This document shows, in pieces, positions 10,679 to 19,880 of a stretch of 64,000 nt of DNA. The stretch's first letter is position 1. Each line of letters starts with the position of its first letter. The translations under genes were made by a program, and so were the position numbers. The DNA is from an uncultured Muribaculaceae bacterium (lineage in GTDB: Bacteria; Bacteroidota; Bacteroidia; Bacteroidales; Muribaculaceae), in the NCBI GenBank assembly GCA_910587425.1, contig CAJUKU010000008.1:1-64000 (forward strand). Reading direction: 5' to 3'. Under the pieces are notes generated by a model. The model did not search any database, was not told the DNA's origin, and saw only the letters and a program-made list of their open reading frames with translations.

Positions 10679-11260
10679 TTATCTGAATTCGGCGAGACGC
10701 CGGGCAAAGTCGCTGATGTCGGCGGCTTGCGCGAAATATCCGAGCACGGCGTAGCCTTGAAATATCTCAGGGTCAAGAAGCGGGAGCGTGAGGGGGGTGA
10801 TGCCTCCGAGGGCTATCACCGGAGGGTGAGCCGCTGCGGCAAGCTCGTGCAATGAACCGGTCAGTGCGGAAGATGGAGCATAGCCGGATTTCGAGACACT
10901 GGGAAATATAGGGCTCAGGGTCACGTAGGCTACGCGTGGGGAACCGGCGAGGGCTGCGACCTCTCCGACCGTGTGGCATGTTGCACTCAGCGTGCCGGTG
11001 TAATTCTCCGGTGCTGCGGGGCAGCGGCCGTTCAGGTGGAGTCCGCCGAGATTGAACTCATTTGTGAGCGCGAAGTGTCCGTGCAGATGCAGCCGTGAAT
11101 GGTAGCCCTGCGGTATCGCCTCGATGAGCCGGCGCATGTCGGTGGTCGATGCTTCGGGATGGCGCAGATGCACGGCATCCCACCCGGCATCGAGTGCCAT
11201 GCGGACACGCTGTGGCTCGTCGGCGGTAATCTCCGGCGGTGTTATGAGTATGCGCATCAT
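10679..11260 (-). CDS. ThiE/TenI-like protein (second paralogue)
   Basis: A 193-residue member of the thiamine phosphate synthase/TenI fold. It keeps VHLRHPEAS, VTLSPIFPSVSKSGY and the IALGGI phosphate loop, but the Asp-Asp-Arg segment that ThiE uses is replaced by HGHFALTNEFNLGGLHLNGR. This pattern is closer to TenI, the thiazole tautomerase of Bacillus subtilis, than to a second synthase, but the two are hard to separate by eye. It lies between thiS and thiE, with its start overlapping the thiS stop (ATGA). Confidence 0.75.
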   Translation of the reverse strand: MMRILITPPEITADEPQRVRMALDAGWDAVHLRHPEASTTDMRRLIEAIPQGYHSRLHLHGHFALTNEFNLGGLHLNGRCPAAPENYTGTLSATCHTVGEVAALAGSPRVAYVTLSPIFPSVSKSGYAPSSALTGSLHELAAAAHPPVIALGGITPLTLPLLDPEIFQGYAVLGYFAQAADISDFARRLAEFR

Positions 11261-11457
11261 CCGCCGTAGAATGCGCGGATTATCACAATAGCGTCGCCGT
11301 CGGCAAGCACACGTTTGCCGCGTTCGGATGCGGCTACCACGCAGTTGTTGACTGCGGTGGCTATCCCGCGGGTGTTGATACCGGCATGCTCAAGCGCATC
11401 GGCAACGGTTGATGCCTCGGGGAGCTCGTAAGTCTTGTCGTTGATCTTAATTGTCAT
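11257..11457 (-). CDS. thiS: Sulfur carrier protein ThiS
   Basis: A 66-residue ubiquitin-like carrier ending in the required Gly-Gly (FYGG), whose C-terminus is converted to a thiocarboxylate and donates sulfur to ThiG. VVAASERGKRVLADGDAIVII is the typical beta-grasp core (abridged: AVNNCVVAASE, GDAIVIIRAFYGG). It overlaps the end of thiD by 11 bases. The adenylating partner ThiF is not in this operon. Confidence 0.92.
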   Translation of the reverse strand: MTIKINDKTYELPEASTVADALEHAGINTRGIATAVNNCVVAASERGKRVLADGDAIVIIRAFYGG

Positions 11458-12280
11458 TTGTTGAGGTTTTTGGATTGTATGTCTTCAGGCGTCTCGGCGC
11501 GAAGAAATGATTGACCGGTCCGTGTCCGGAGCCGCAGTTGACGAATGAGCCAGCCTGCAGCGCGTGGGTCACATAGAGTTTTCCCTGCGCCACGGCATCG
11601 TCAATGTTCAAGCCGAGGGCAAGATAGGAGGCGATTGCCGACGAGAGTGTGCAGCCGGTTCCGTGGGTGTTGCGTGTGTCGACCGCATCGGCAGTGAGCT
11701 GTCGCAATCCGGTGCCGACCACTGAAAGGTAGTCGATCTTTATGTCGGTGCGTTGCGAATCGCCCCCTTTGAGCAGCACGTTGCGGCATCCCATGGCGTG
11801 CAGTGCCTCCGCCTGCCGTTCGGGTTCGGTCTCGCCGGTGAGCCACACAGCTTCATTATAGTTCGGTGTGACAAGTGCGGCAAGCGGAAAAATCAGTGAT
11901 TTTATAGCCTCCACAGCGTCAGGTTCGATCAGCGGGGAGCCGGATGTGGAGACCATGACCGGATCGACAACGACGTTGCGGGCGTGGTTGCGCTTCAATG
12001 CCTCGGCAATAGTCTGTACGGTAACGGCATCGTATAGCATTCCGGTTTTCACGGCAAGCGGTGGTATGTCGTCGAACACAGCTTGTATCTGTGCGTCAAC
12101 GACGTGTGGCTCAATGCCTTGTATGGCACGCACTCCGCAAGTGTTTTGTGCCGTTATTGCCGTTATTGCGGTCATGGCATAACATCCTATCGCGGATATT
12201 GTCTTAATATCCGCCTGAATGCCTGCTCCTCCTGAGGAGTCGCTTCCGGCTATGGAAAGAACGGGATGATACAGTCGCAT
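11447..12280 (-). CDS. thiD: Hydroxymethylpyrimidine (phosphate) kinase ThiD
   Basis: A 277-residue ribokinase-fold enzyme that phosphorylates HMP and HMP phosphate. LSIAGSDSSGGAGIQADIKT is at the N-terminus, VVDPVMVS in the middle and the C-terminal anion hole NTHGTGCTLSSAIA is intact. The frame runs to an ATG at 12328, but 16 extra residues are not expected; the ATG at 12280, six residues before the conserved strand, is preferred. It is the first gene after the TPP riboswitch, so the riboswitch probably controls the whole operon. Confidence 0.92.
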   Translation of the reverse strand: MRLYHPVLSIAGSDSSGGAGIQADIKTISAIGCYAMTAITAITAQNTCGVRAIQGIEPHVVDAQIQAVFDDIPPLAVKTGMLYDAVTVQTIAEALKRNHARNVVVDPVMVSTSGSPLIEPDAVEAIKSLIFPLAALVTPNYNEAVWLTGETEPERQAEALHAMGCRNVLLKGGDSQRTDIKIDYLSVVGTGLRQLTADAVDTRNTHGTGCTLSSAIASYLALGLNIDDAVAQGKLYVTHALQAGSFVNCGSGHGPVNHFFAPRRLKTYNPKTSTNDN

Positions 12281-12389
12281 ATCTTTCAGTGTCAGTGATT
12301 CATACGGCTGCGTGGAGATGTGCGCCAATTGGCGGCTTTCGACTTATATCCACGATGCGATCTGCTGTTGCCATGGAATATCGTCTGTA

Positions 12390-12485
12390 ATACAATCCCT
12401 TCGCCGGTGCTAACCGGATCAGGTTCGGAGGGTATTGATCTCAGCCCGTGCGCGTGTGAACGGCACAATGGGGCACCCCTTTGCA
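12390..12485 (-). ncRNA. TPP riboswitch (THI box)
   Basis: On the minus strand the sequence shows the THI-box core: GGGGTGC near the 5' end, GGGCTGAGA, then ACCCTCCGAACCTGATCCGG and TTAGCACCGGCGAAGGGA. These are the conserved pyrimidine- and pyrophosphate-sensing arms. It lies between the operon promoter and thiD, about 110 bases before the thiD start. Binding of thiamine pyrophosphate is expected to reduce expression of the seven thi genes. Confidence 0.95.
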
Positions 12486-12493
12486 GTCGGCTA

Positions 12494-12525
12494 CAAAATT
12501 ACGCAGAGTTAACCAACTCTCCAAA
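12494..12525 (-). promoter_or_regulatory. Promoter of the thi operon
   Basis: Minus strand: -33 TTTG (12522-12525), 20 bases, -7 TAATTTTG (12494-12501). Spacing and both boxes match the Bacteroidetes sigma-ABfr consensus. Transcription should begin a few bases before the riboswitch. Confidence 0.85.
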
Positions 12526-12570
12526 TTAAATCGGATGATAATGTATTTTGATAAAAACGTATTACGAGAG

Positions 12571-12608
12571 CCGCCACGCTGCGCGGTAGCTGACCGGTAG
12601 CGTGGCGG
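12571..12608 (-). terminator. Possible terminator after propeller lipoprotein
   Basis: A 10-bp stem CCGCCACGCT / AGCGTGGCGG with an 18-base loop lies 25 bases after the stop of the minus-strand lipoprotein gene and just upstream of the thi promoter. There is no immediate T tract, so its role in termination is inferred. Confidence 0.45.
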
Positions 12609-12632
12609 TGTATAAGTTTAAAACTAGAATAG

Positions 12633-13703
12633 TCAATGGCGTGGGCGGAGGCGGAGTATCGCCGGGTTACCCTCCTCCTCGCCGAACTGATCGGGGGTGA
12701 TGATGAAGAAGAATGATCCGCCGGCTGTCACACCCATAGGGGTGATGCCGTATTGCTTACCATTGATTTCGTACGGGAAACCGGCCACTCCGGTTGTGAC
12801 CTCCGGGTTGACAGTGCAGGAGTAAAGTAGCGCTCCATTGTTGCGGTCGTAGATCTGCATTGTGTTCTTTTTTTCAAGGCGGTAGTCTACAACCACTATA
12901 TCTGACTCCACTCTTGCCTCATACCATATAAATCGATGCCGTTCGGCTATCAGTTTGTCAAAATCCGCTTCTGTATTGTACGGACAGTGGTATTCGCCGA
13001 GGGTAAATGCAAGCTCGGGCGCAAATTTGTGTGAATCGTTGACCACGTACAGCGTGTCGTATATGAGCATTGATGCACGCCCCTCAGTCGGTTCCATGTT
13101 GTTTGACACCATATAACGGCGTGTGACGTGTGTCGGTATGGAATCGGTAAGATTGAAGTTGTCATCGTAAAGGTATATCACCTGATTTGCCCCATCCGGC
13201 ACCTCCTTAGGAGCTGCCCAGCCGTCGCCGTCAGGACAGATATTGCAGATGCGTGCGGTATATTTGCCAACGAAGTCGCCATCAGCGGTATAGCGCAGGA
13301 TCTTCTGTCCTCTTAAATCGTAAGTGACCCAATCGCCGTTTTTTGCCGGATAGGCAAAAAGGAGAAGATTCCAATCTTCCGGTCCGCTGCCTTTGTGAGA
13401 GAATGCCGACATCGATTTTCCGTTTGTAGCATCGAATGTGTACAGATGGTCGTCATCCTCCTGTATGTAGAGTCTGTTGCCATGTATGCCGTGCACCGGT
13501 CCATACGAAAGTAGCGAGCTGTCGGTGAGTTCTGGATGGATCAATGATTCAAGCTCAAGGATATCATTCAGCGAGCCTTTGTCGGGAGTGCCGACATTGG
13601 CAGCTAAGTCGATTGTTACAATACCACGTTCTTTTTCATCTGTTGAGCAGGCGACCAAAATAGCCGTGGCTGTCAACAGGAGGAGCTTGCAGATGTGACT
13701 CAT
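12633..13703 (-). CDS. 6-bladed beta-propeller lipoprotein (copy 2 of tandem pair)
   Basis: A 356-residue predicted lipoprotein: hydrophobic signal with lipobox LVAC (Cys19), then a mostly beta protein. Repeated blade-like units such as GNRLYIQEDDDHLYTFDATNGK and DWVTYDLRGQKILRYTADGDF (given in part) resemble the Bacteroidetes 6-bladed beta-propeller lipoproteins. Function of this family is not established; exposure at the cell surface or periplasm is inferred from the lipobox. It lies 27 bases after its paralogue, with which it shares the pattern IVTIDLA near the N-terminus, GSGPEDWNLLL/GNGPGEYGDML and RGQKIL/RAQKIL. Confidence 0.75.
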   Translation of the reverse strand: MSHICKLLLLTATAILVACSTDEKERGIVTIDLAANVGTPDKGSLNDILELESLIHPELTDSSLLSYGPVHGIHGNRLYIQEDDDHLYTFDATNGKSMSAFSHKGSGPEDWNLLLFAYPAKNGDWVTYDLRGQKILRYTADGDFVGKYTARICNICPDGDGWAAPKEVPDGANQVIYLYDDNFNLTDSIPTHVTRRYMVSNNMEPTEGRASMLIYDTLYVVNDSHKFAPELAFTLGEYHCPYNTEADFDKLIAERHRFIWYEARVESDIVVVDYRLEKKNTMQIYDRNNGALLYSCTVNPEVTTGVAGFPYEINGKQYGITPMGVTAGGSFFFIITPDQFGEEEGNPAILRLRPRH

Positions 13704-13730
13704 TTGGTTTAGTTTGTTTAATGGTTTAAT

Positions 13731-14828
13731 TTAAAGAGATACAGATGCACGGATAATTGCGGGATTTGTTTCATCATCGCCTGTTATCGCCGCCATTTCA
13801 TCAGCCATGACGAGGAAGAGTACAGATCCGTCATCGGTGAGTTCCGACGGGAAGCCATGGTAGGTAGTTCCATCAACTACAAGCGGAAATCCTACAGACT
13901 CCTCCATTGTAGTGGTTATGGAGTAACGGAGTGAGCCGTCAGCCTTGGAATATACCTGCCCGGTACACCGGTCATCATGCATGTAGTAGACAAGCACAGC
14001 ATCATCGGTGGCGAATGCGAAGTAGGTGAGGTACTTGCCACGTTCGGCACGCTCGGTCTCGTATGATTCAAACTTCGGCATCTTGTACTGACCAAGGTTG
14101 AAAGCTACCTGCGCAGATAGATTCCCTTTGGAGGGAATAGTGTAGAGAGTGTCGTTCTCGTGCCAGTAGACAGTATTACCTGCGGGTTGCAGACTAGTCA
14201 CAGAACTTACCCCCTCGCGGGTTATATGCCATTTCACGGGGCTGACGATGGAGTCTATAAGTTCCATGCGGTTGCCGAAGCGGTAGAACACCTTATATGC
14301 ATCATCCTTGCGCTTGTTCTCGCCTACCCAGCCTTTGCCCAGGGGAGTTATTGAACTTGTCGCAGAAAAATCGATCGCATCAATAAATTCCCCTGTAGTG
14401 GTGTAATACAGAATCTTCTGTGCGCGGGAATCATACACAGTCCATAGGTCAGACTCAGGATTGCAGTAGACGGAGAGCATATCGCCATACTCGCCCGGAC
14501 CATTTCCTGTATGGTCAAACGAACTCAGGCATTTCCCGGATCTGCTATCGAACAGCATAAGCCGTGTCCCCGACATGCTGCGCTGCATGAGGTAGAGTCT
14601 GTCGCCGTCCGTGCCGCAGAATTCGGGGAAACTCATCATAGTGCTGTCGGTGACCGCCGGGTGCAGCATGGACTTCACCTGGAAGATCTCTTCGGCTGAT
14701 CCGGTGTCGGTACAGAGCAGATTTATGGCAAGATCCACCGTGACTATCTCGTTGACGGCAGTGTTTGTGGAGCAGGCTGCAAGTATAGCAGGTATTAACG
14801 CGATAAGAAATGTTTTGCTCGCATTCAT
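13731..14828 (-). CDS. 6-bladed beta-propeller lipoprotein (copy 1 of tandem pair)
   Basis: A 365-residue predicted lipoprotein with signal peptide and lipobox LAAC (Cys19). Blade-type segments include GDRLYLMQRSMSGTRLMLFD, then GNGPGEYGDMLSVY and VYDSRAQKILYYTTTGEFID. It is clearly homologous to the following gene along its whole length and likely arose by duplication; sequence divergence is large enough for separate ligands. I see no classic promoter directly before it. Role unknown. Confidence 0.75.
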   Translation of the reverse strand: MNASKTFLIALIPAILAACSTNTAVNEIVTVDLAINLLCTDTGSAEEIFQVKSMLHPAVTDSTMMSFPEFCGTDGDRLYLMQRSMSGTRLMLFDSRSGKCLSSFDHTGNGPGEYGDMLSVYCNPESDLWTVYDSRAQKILYYTTTGEFIDAIDFSATSSITPLGKGWVGENKRKDDAYKVFYRFGNRMELIDSIVSPVKWHITREGVSSVTSLQPAGNTVYWHENDTLYTIPSKGNLSAQVAFNLGQYKMPKFESYETERAERGKYLTYFAFATDDAVLVYYMHDDRCTGQVYSKADGSLRYSITTTMEESVGFPLVVDGTTYHGFPSELTDDGSVLFLVMADEMAAITGDDETNPAIIRASVSL

Positions 14829-14906
14829 TATGGTTTACGATTTTAGGTTATCAATCATCGGGCATAGCCCGCATGTTTATTTGATGCAGCTGCTGAGAAA
14901 AGGTTG

Positions 14907-14940
14907 CAGGTGTAATGGGAAAATTTTCCCACTACACCTG
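14907..14940. terminator. Hairpin after hisS
   Basis: A nearly perfect stem: CAGGTGTA pairs with TACACCTG, and inside it TGGGAAAA with TTTTCCCA. It is four bases past the hisS stop on the minus strand. The T6 tract lies on the plus-strand side, within the hisS stop region, so minus-strand termination would rely on the stem and a weaker T-rich stretch. Confidence 0.6.
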
Positions 14941-14944
14941 TTTT

Positions 14945-16306
14945 TTACTTGGTGATGTTGACCGCCTCGGCAGGTGTCAGAAGAGTCTGTGTGCCGGTGG
15001 TCATGTCTTTCAGAGTCAGTTTGCCCTCGGCAGCCTCGCTTTCGCCGACGATTGCCACGTAGGGGATATGGCGTGAATCAGCGTATGCCATCTGCTTCTT
15101 CATCTTAGCCGCATCGGGATAGATCTCGCAGGGTATGCCAGCCGCACGGAGCTGTTTCATCATGCCCATTGCTGCGCGAGCCTCTTTCTCTCCGAAATTG
15201 GCAAACATAACGGTCGGTGCCGGAGTGACATCGGCAGGGAAGAGGTCGAGAGCGGTAAGGACATCATATATACGGTCGGCGCCGAATGAGATTCCGACAC
15301 CGGAAAGTCCTGGCATTCCGAACACTCCGGTCAGGTTATCGTAGCGTCCGCCGCCCGAAATGCTGCCTATCTCTACATCGCGAGCCTTGACCTCAATGAT
15401 AGTGCCTGTGTAGTAGTTCAGACCGCGTGCAAGCGATACATCAAGCTCAACATCGGCACGCATTCCGAGATTTGTCACGGTGTCGATGACCATCTGAAGT
15501 TCCGCCACGCCGAGCAGTCCTGTCTCACTGCCTGCGAGAGCATCGCGCAGAGCAGCAAGTCGCTCGCCGGTGTCGCCGCTTATGGTCAGGAACGGCACCA
15601 ACCGCTCTACGGCGCTATCGGTCAGCCCGCGTTCGATAAGCTCGGCACGCACATTGTCAAGACCGATCTTGTCAATCTTGTCGATCGCGACAGTAATGTC
15701 GGTGAGGCGGTCGGGCTCGCCGATTGTCTCGGCTATTCCGGCAAGCACCTTGCGGTTGTTTAGTTTTATGGTGATGCGTATGCCAAGACGGGCAAACACC
15801 TCATCTATCATCTGCAGCAGTTCTACTTCGTTGATCAGTGAGTCAGATCCTACCATATCGGCATCGCACTGATAGAACTCGCGGTAGCGTCCTTTCTGCG
15901 GACGGTCGGCGCGCCACACCGGCTGGATCTGGTAGCGCTTGAATGGGAGCGTCAGCTCGTTGCGGTGCTGCACCACGAAGCGTGCGAACGGAACGGTCAG
16001 GTCGTATCGCAAACCTTTCTCGCTCACCTTCGATGTCAGGCGTGCCGAAGCATCAGCCGTGACGGTCTCGCTTTCGAGGGCGCGTGCCCACTCTCCGGAA
16101 TTGAGGATCTTGAAGAGCAGTTTGTCGCCCTCCTCACCGTATTTGCCCATGAGCGTGGAGAGATTCTCGATCGAAGGGGTCTCAATGGGGGCGAATCCGA
16201 AGAGCTCGAACACGCTGCGGATCGTAGAGAATATGTAGCCGCGTCGGGCGGTCTCTACCGGTCCGAAATCGCGTGTGCCTTTTGGAATAGATGGTTTCTG
16301 TGCCAT
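14945..16306 (-). CDS. hisS: Histidyl-tRNA synthetase
   Basis: A 453-residue class II aminoacyl-tRNA synthetase. Motif 2 appears as GRYREFYQCDADMVG, the histidine-specific loop as LARGLNYYTGTIIEV, and motif 3 as GVGISFGADRIYDVL; the C-terminal anticodon-binding domain follows. The start ATG shares a base with the valS stop (TAATG on the minus strand), so the two synthetases are co-translated. Confidence 0.96.
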   Translation of the reverse strand: MAQKPSIPKGTRDFGPVETARRGYIFSTIRSVFELFGFAPIETPSIENLSTLMGKYGEEGDKLLFKILNSGEWARALESETVTADASARLTSKVSEKGLRYDLTVPFARFVVQHRNELTLPFKRYQIQPVWRADRPQKGRYREFYQCDADMVGSDSLINEVELLQMIDEVFARLGIRITIKLNNRKVLAGIAETIGEPDRLTDITVAIDKIDKIGLDNVRAELIERGLTDSAVERLVPFLTISGDTGERLAALRDALAGSETGLLGVAELQMVIDTVTNLGMRADVELDVSLARGLNYYTGTIIEVKARDVEIGSISGGGRYDNLTGVFGMPGLSGVGISFGADRIYDVLTALDLFPADVTPAPTVMFANFGEKEARAAMGMMKQLRAAGIPCEIYPDAAKMKKQMAYADSRHIPYVAIVGESEAAEGKLTLKDMTTGTQTLLTPAEAVNITK

Positions 16307-18933
16307 TATTTCTGGAGTGCCTTTATGGCTTCTGTGATGTTGTTGATTTTAGAGGTTGCGTCGGCGAGCTTGCGGCGTTCGGCATCGACAACCGCCGCCG
16401 GGGCGTTGGCTACGAAACGCTCGTTGGAGAGTTTCTTCTCCACGCTTGCCTTGAATCCGTTGAGATAGTCGAGCTCTTTGTTCAGTTTTGCGAGTTCGGC
16501 ATCAATGTCGATGTTGGCTGTCAGCGGAACGTTGACCTCCGTTGTGCCGACCATGAATGTCGCTGCCGCAGGATCCTTGGCTGCACCGTGGTTGATTGAC
16601 GACGCATTGGTGAGTTTGGCTATCACGCAGTCAGCATGCGGATCCCAGCTGCCGAGCACGTTGACCACGAGCTCTTCCTTCTGAGGTATATTACGCTCGG
16701 CGCGTACGTTTCGCACGCCGTTGATCACTTCCTTGGCATGCTCAACAAGTGCGAGCGTCTGCTCATCGACAGGAGTCACGGCAGGCATCTGTGCGTACAT
16801 TATGGATTCGCCGTCGGCGCGCTCGCCGAGGTGCTGCCACAGTTCCTCTGTTATGAACGGCATGAAGGGGTGGAGCAGGCGGAGCAGTGAGTCGAAGTAG
16901 GCGAGAGTTGCGTTGTATGTGGTATGGTCAATGGGTGATCCGTATGCCGGTTTCACCATTTCGAGATACCATGCTGAGAACTCATCCCAGAACAGTGTGT
17001 AGACCTCACGCAGTGCCTCCGAGATGCGGAACTTGCCGAAGAGATCATTGATCTTGGCGACAGACTGGCTGAGTTTTGACTCAAACCAACGCACGGCGAT
17101 AGCAGCTGATTCGGGCTGTGATGCTTTCTCATCAACCTCCCATCCGCGCACGAGACGGAATGCATTCCAGATCTTGTTGCAGAAGTTTCGTCCGGTCTCA
17201 CAGAGCTTGAGGTCGAACAGTATGTCGTTGCCGGCAGGTGCGCAGAGCATGATGCCCATGCGTACGCCGTCGGCGCCATATTTCTCTATGAGGTCGAGCG
17301 GGTCGGGGGAGTTGCCGAGTTGTTTTGACATCTTGCGTCCGAGCTCGTCACGTACGATTCCTGTGAAATATACGTTGTTGAACGGCTGTTTCCCGGCAAA
17401 TTCATATCCGGCTACGATCATTCTCGCTACCCAAAAGAATATGATATCTGGACCGGTCACGAGGTCGGCAGTGGGGTAGTAGTAGCGCATCTCGGCATTG
17501 TCAGGCTCGAGTATGCCGTTGAAGAGCGATATCGGCCAGAGCCATGAGCTGAACCATGTGTCGAGACCGTCCTCCTCCTGATGAAGATCGGCGGCTGTCA
17601 GAGCCGGATTCTCCTTCTGTGCGAGTGCGAGTGCTTCCTCCTCGCTCTCGGCAACAACAAATGATCCGTCGGGCAGATACCATGCGGGAATACGGTGCCC
17701 CCACCAGAGCTGGCGGGATATACACCAGTCGCGCACGTTTGTCATCCAGTGGCGGTAGGTGTTCTTGAATTTCTCGGGCACGAAGCGCACTATATCCTCC
17801 TCCACAGCATCAAGTGCCGGACGGGAGAGTTCTTCCATCTTCAGGAACCACTGGTTGCTTAGGCGTGGTTCAATAACTGTGTCGGCGTTGCGCTCCGAGT
17901 AGCCCACCTTGTTCTCGTAGTTCTCGATCTTCTCTATGAGTCCTGCCGCTTCAAGGTCGACCGCTATCTGGCGACGCACGTCGAAACGGTCCATGCCGAC
18001 ATACATTCCTGCTTCGGCGCTGACAGTGGCGTCGTCGTTGAATATATCTATCGACTGGAGATTGTGTTTCTGTCCGAGCATGTAGTCGTTGGCATCGTGT
18101 GCAGGAGTGACCTTTAGGCATCCTGTTCCGAAGCCTATCTCCACATACTCATCCTCTATCACGGGGATCTCGCGTCCCACGAGCGGAACAATCACGCGCT
18201 TGCCCTTGAGGTGGGCGTTTTTCGGGTCGTTGGGGTTGATGCACATAGCCGTGTCGCCCATGATCGTCTCCGGGCGCGTTGTGGCTACCACTGCGTAACC
18301 ATCTTCGCCTACGATCTTGTAGCGGAGATAGTAGAGTTTGCTGTGCTCCTCTTTGTAGACAACCTCAATGTCCGACAGGGCTGTGCGTGCTTTCGGATCC
18401 CAGTTGACCATGCGCTTGCCTCGGTAGATTAGTCCCTTGCGGTAAAGGTCGACAAACACACGGGTCACGCTCGCCGAGCGGATAGGATCCATGGTGAATG
18501 CCGTGCGGTCCCAGTCGCACGATGCTCCGAGCTTGCGGAGCTGCCGCAGGATCACGCCGCCGTATTTGTCGGTCCAGTCCCATGCGTGGCGCAGGAATTC
18601 GTGGCGTGTCAGCTGACTTTTGCGTATACCCTCTTTCTCGAGTTTAGCCACGACCTTAGCCTCGGTTGCGATGGAGGCATGGTCGGTGCCGGGTACCCAA
18701 AGGGCATTCTTGCCGCACATACGCGCGCGGCGCACGAGTGTGTCCTGTATTGTATTGTTGAGCATGTGCCCCATGTGGAGCACGCCGGTGACGTTTGGCG
18801 GGGGTATGACTATGGTGTAGGGTTCGCGTGCGTCGGGCTCGCTATGGAATAGCGAGTGGCGCATCCAGTATTCATACCATTTGTCCTCTACTTCGGAGGG
18901 GTCATACTTAGTAGCCAAATCGTTGTTAGCCAT
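16306..18933 (-). CDS. valS: Valyl-tRNA synthetase
   Basis: An 875-residue class I synthetase. The HIGH-type motif is PPNVTGVLHMGH near residue 45-56, the editing domain follows, and the KMSKS loop reads GRKMSKQLGNSPDP. A C-terminal coiled coil (NIDIDAELAKLNKELDYLNG) matches bacterial ValRS. The frame is open up to 19236, but residues before MANNDLATKYDPSEVEDKW are arginine-rich noise and the promoter lies at 18967-19000, so the ATG at 18933 is the true start. Confidence 0.96.
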   Translation of the reverse strand: MANNDLATKYDPSEVEDKWYEYWMRHSLFHSEPDAREPYTIVIPPPNVTGVLHMGHMLNNTIQDTLVRRARMCGKNALWVPGTDHASIATEAKVVAKLEKEGIRKSQLTRHEFLRHAWDWTDKYGGVILRQLRKLGASCDWDRTAFTMDPIRSASVTRVFVDLYRKGLIYRGKRMVNWDPKARTALSDIEVVYKEEHSKLYYLRYKIVGEDGYAVVATTRPETIMGDTAMCINPNDPKNAHLKGKRVIVPLVGREIPVIEDEYVEIGFGTGCLKVTPAHDANDYMLGQKHNLQSIDIFNDDATVSAEAGMYVGMDRFDVRRQIAVDLEAAGLIEKIENYENKVGYSERNADTVIEPRLSNQWFLKMEELSRPALDAVEEDIVRFVPEKFKNTYRHWMTNVRDWCISRQLWWGHRIPAWYLPDGSFVVAESEEEALALAQKENPALTAADLHQEEDGLDTWFSSWLWPISLFNGILEPDNAEMRYYYPTADLVTGPDIIFFWVARMIVAGYEFAGKQPFNNVYFTGIVRDELGRKMSKQLGNSPDPLDLIEKYGADGVRMGIMLCAPAGNDILFDLKLCETGRNFCNKIWNAFRLVRGWEVDEKASQPESAAIAVRWFESKLSQSVAKINDLFGKFRISEALREVYTLFWDEFSAWYLEMVKPAYGSPIDHTTYNATLAYFDSLLRLLHPFMPFITEELWQHLGERADGESIMYAQMPAVTPVDEQTLALVEHAKEVINGVRNVRAERNIPQKEELVVNVLGSWDPHADCVIAKLTNASSINHGAAKDPAAATFMVGTTEVNVPLTANIDIDAELAKLNKELDYLNGFKASVEKKLSNERFVANAPAAVVDAERRKLADATSKINNITEAIKALQK

Positions 18934-18966
18934 TGCTGATATTGTTTCGTTTTGTGATAATTTCTG

Positions 18967-19000
18967 CAAAGTTACGCAAAAATCGCGAATGGCTGACAAA
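18967..19000 (-). promoter_or_regulatory. Promoter of valS-hisS
   Basis: Minus strand -7 TAACTTTG (18967-18974) with a TTTG at 18997-19000; the 22-base spacing is slightly long. Transcription would start about 25-30 bases before the valS ATG, inside the spurious upstream extension of the frame. Confidence 0.65.
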
Positions 19001-19040
19001 TTACCCATGTTTAGTGGCTTTACAATTGTTGTCCGGTAAG

Positions 19041-19079
19041 AAAAACGGTGGCTGCGCCAGAAATGACACAGCCACCGTT
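19041..19079 (-). terminator. Terminator of fabG
   Basis: Stem ACGGTGGCTG / CAGCCACCGT with a 14-base loop, followed on the minus strand by TTTTT. It begins about 20 bases after the fabG stop and separates it from the valS promoter. Confidence 0.85.
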
Positions 19080-19100
19080 GTATGGTCGTGAATGGATGGA

Positions 19101-19847
19101 TTACATGTTCATGCCGCCGTCGACCTGGATAACCTGACCGGTGACATAGGATGACATGTCTGATGCGAGGAATGTTGCCACGTCGGCGATATCCTCGGGC
19201 TTGCCTCCGCGGCGGAGAGGTATCTTCTGTGTCCACTCTGCGCGCACGCTGTCGGGGAGTGCTGCTGTCATTGCGGTCTCGATGAATCCGGGAGCGATGG
19301 CATTGGCGCGGATGCCGCGTGATCCAACTTCCTGTGCGATGCTCTTGGCGAGAGCGATGAGTCCGGCTTTCGATGAGGCGTAGTTAGCCTGACCTGCGTT
19401 ACCATGCACACCGACAACCGATGCCATGTTGATGATGCTGCCTGAGCGCTGGCGCATCATGATGGGGAGCACTGCGTGGATGAAGTTGAAGGCACTCTTG
19501 AGGTTTACGTTGATGACGGCATCCCACTGAGCCTCGGTCATGCGGAGCATGAGTCCGTCTTTTGTGATGCCGGCGTTGTTGACGAGGATGTCGATTGTGC
19601 CGAAGTCTTCCTTGACCTGGTTGACAACGGCTTCGGTCTGTGCGAAGTCAGCGGCGTTGGAAGCGTATCCTTTAACTTTTACACCGAGTGCGGCGATTTC
19701 TTTCTCGGTCTCTTTGCCGTTTTCGTCGATTACAAGGTCGGTGAAAGCGATGTTGGCGCCTTCCTGTGCGAAGCGGATGGCGAGTGCTTTGCCGATTCCG
19801 CGAGCGGCGCCCGTGATGAGCGCTGTCTTTCCTTCAAGTAATTTCAT
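19101..19847 (-). CDS. fabG: 3-oxoacyl-[acyl-carrier-protein] reductase FabG
   Basis: A 248-residue short-chain dehydrogenase that reduces 3-ketoacyl-ACP with NADPH in fatty acid elongation. The cofactor motif TGAARGIGKA (residues 12-21), NNAGIT, the catalytic Ser in NMASVVG and the Tyr/Lys pair in NYASSKAG are all present; the C-terminus VTGQVIQVDGGMNM is typical of FabG. It follows the TetR gene by 33 bases, suggesting shared transcription. Confidence 0.9.
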   Translation of the reverse strand: MKLLEGKTALITGAARGIGKALAIRFAQEGANIAFTDLVIDENGKETEKEIAALGVKVKGYASNAADFAQTEAVVNQVKEDFGTIDILVNNAGITKDGLMLRMTEAQWDAVINVNLKSAFNFIHAVLPIMMRQRSGSIINMASVVGVHGNAGQANYASSKAGLIALAKSIAQEVGSRGIRANAIAPGFIETAMTAALPDSVRAEWTQKIPLRRGGKPEDIADVATFLASDMSSYVTGQVIQVDGGMNM

Positions 19848-19880
19848 ATCTTTAGTTGTGATAATGAGTTTGTCTGTTTA

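Noticed and set aside
18934..19236. N-terminal extension of about 100 residues on ValS
   Set aside because: The sequence is arginine-rich and unlike any ValS; the promoter lies inside it. The ATG at 18933 directly precedes the conserved N-terminus.
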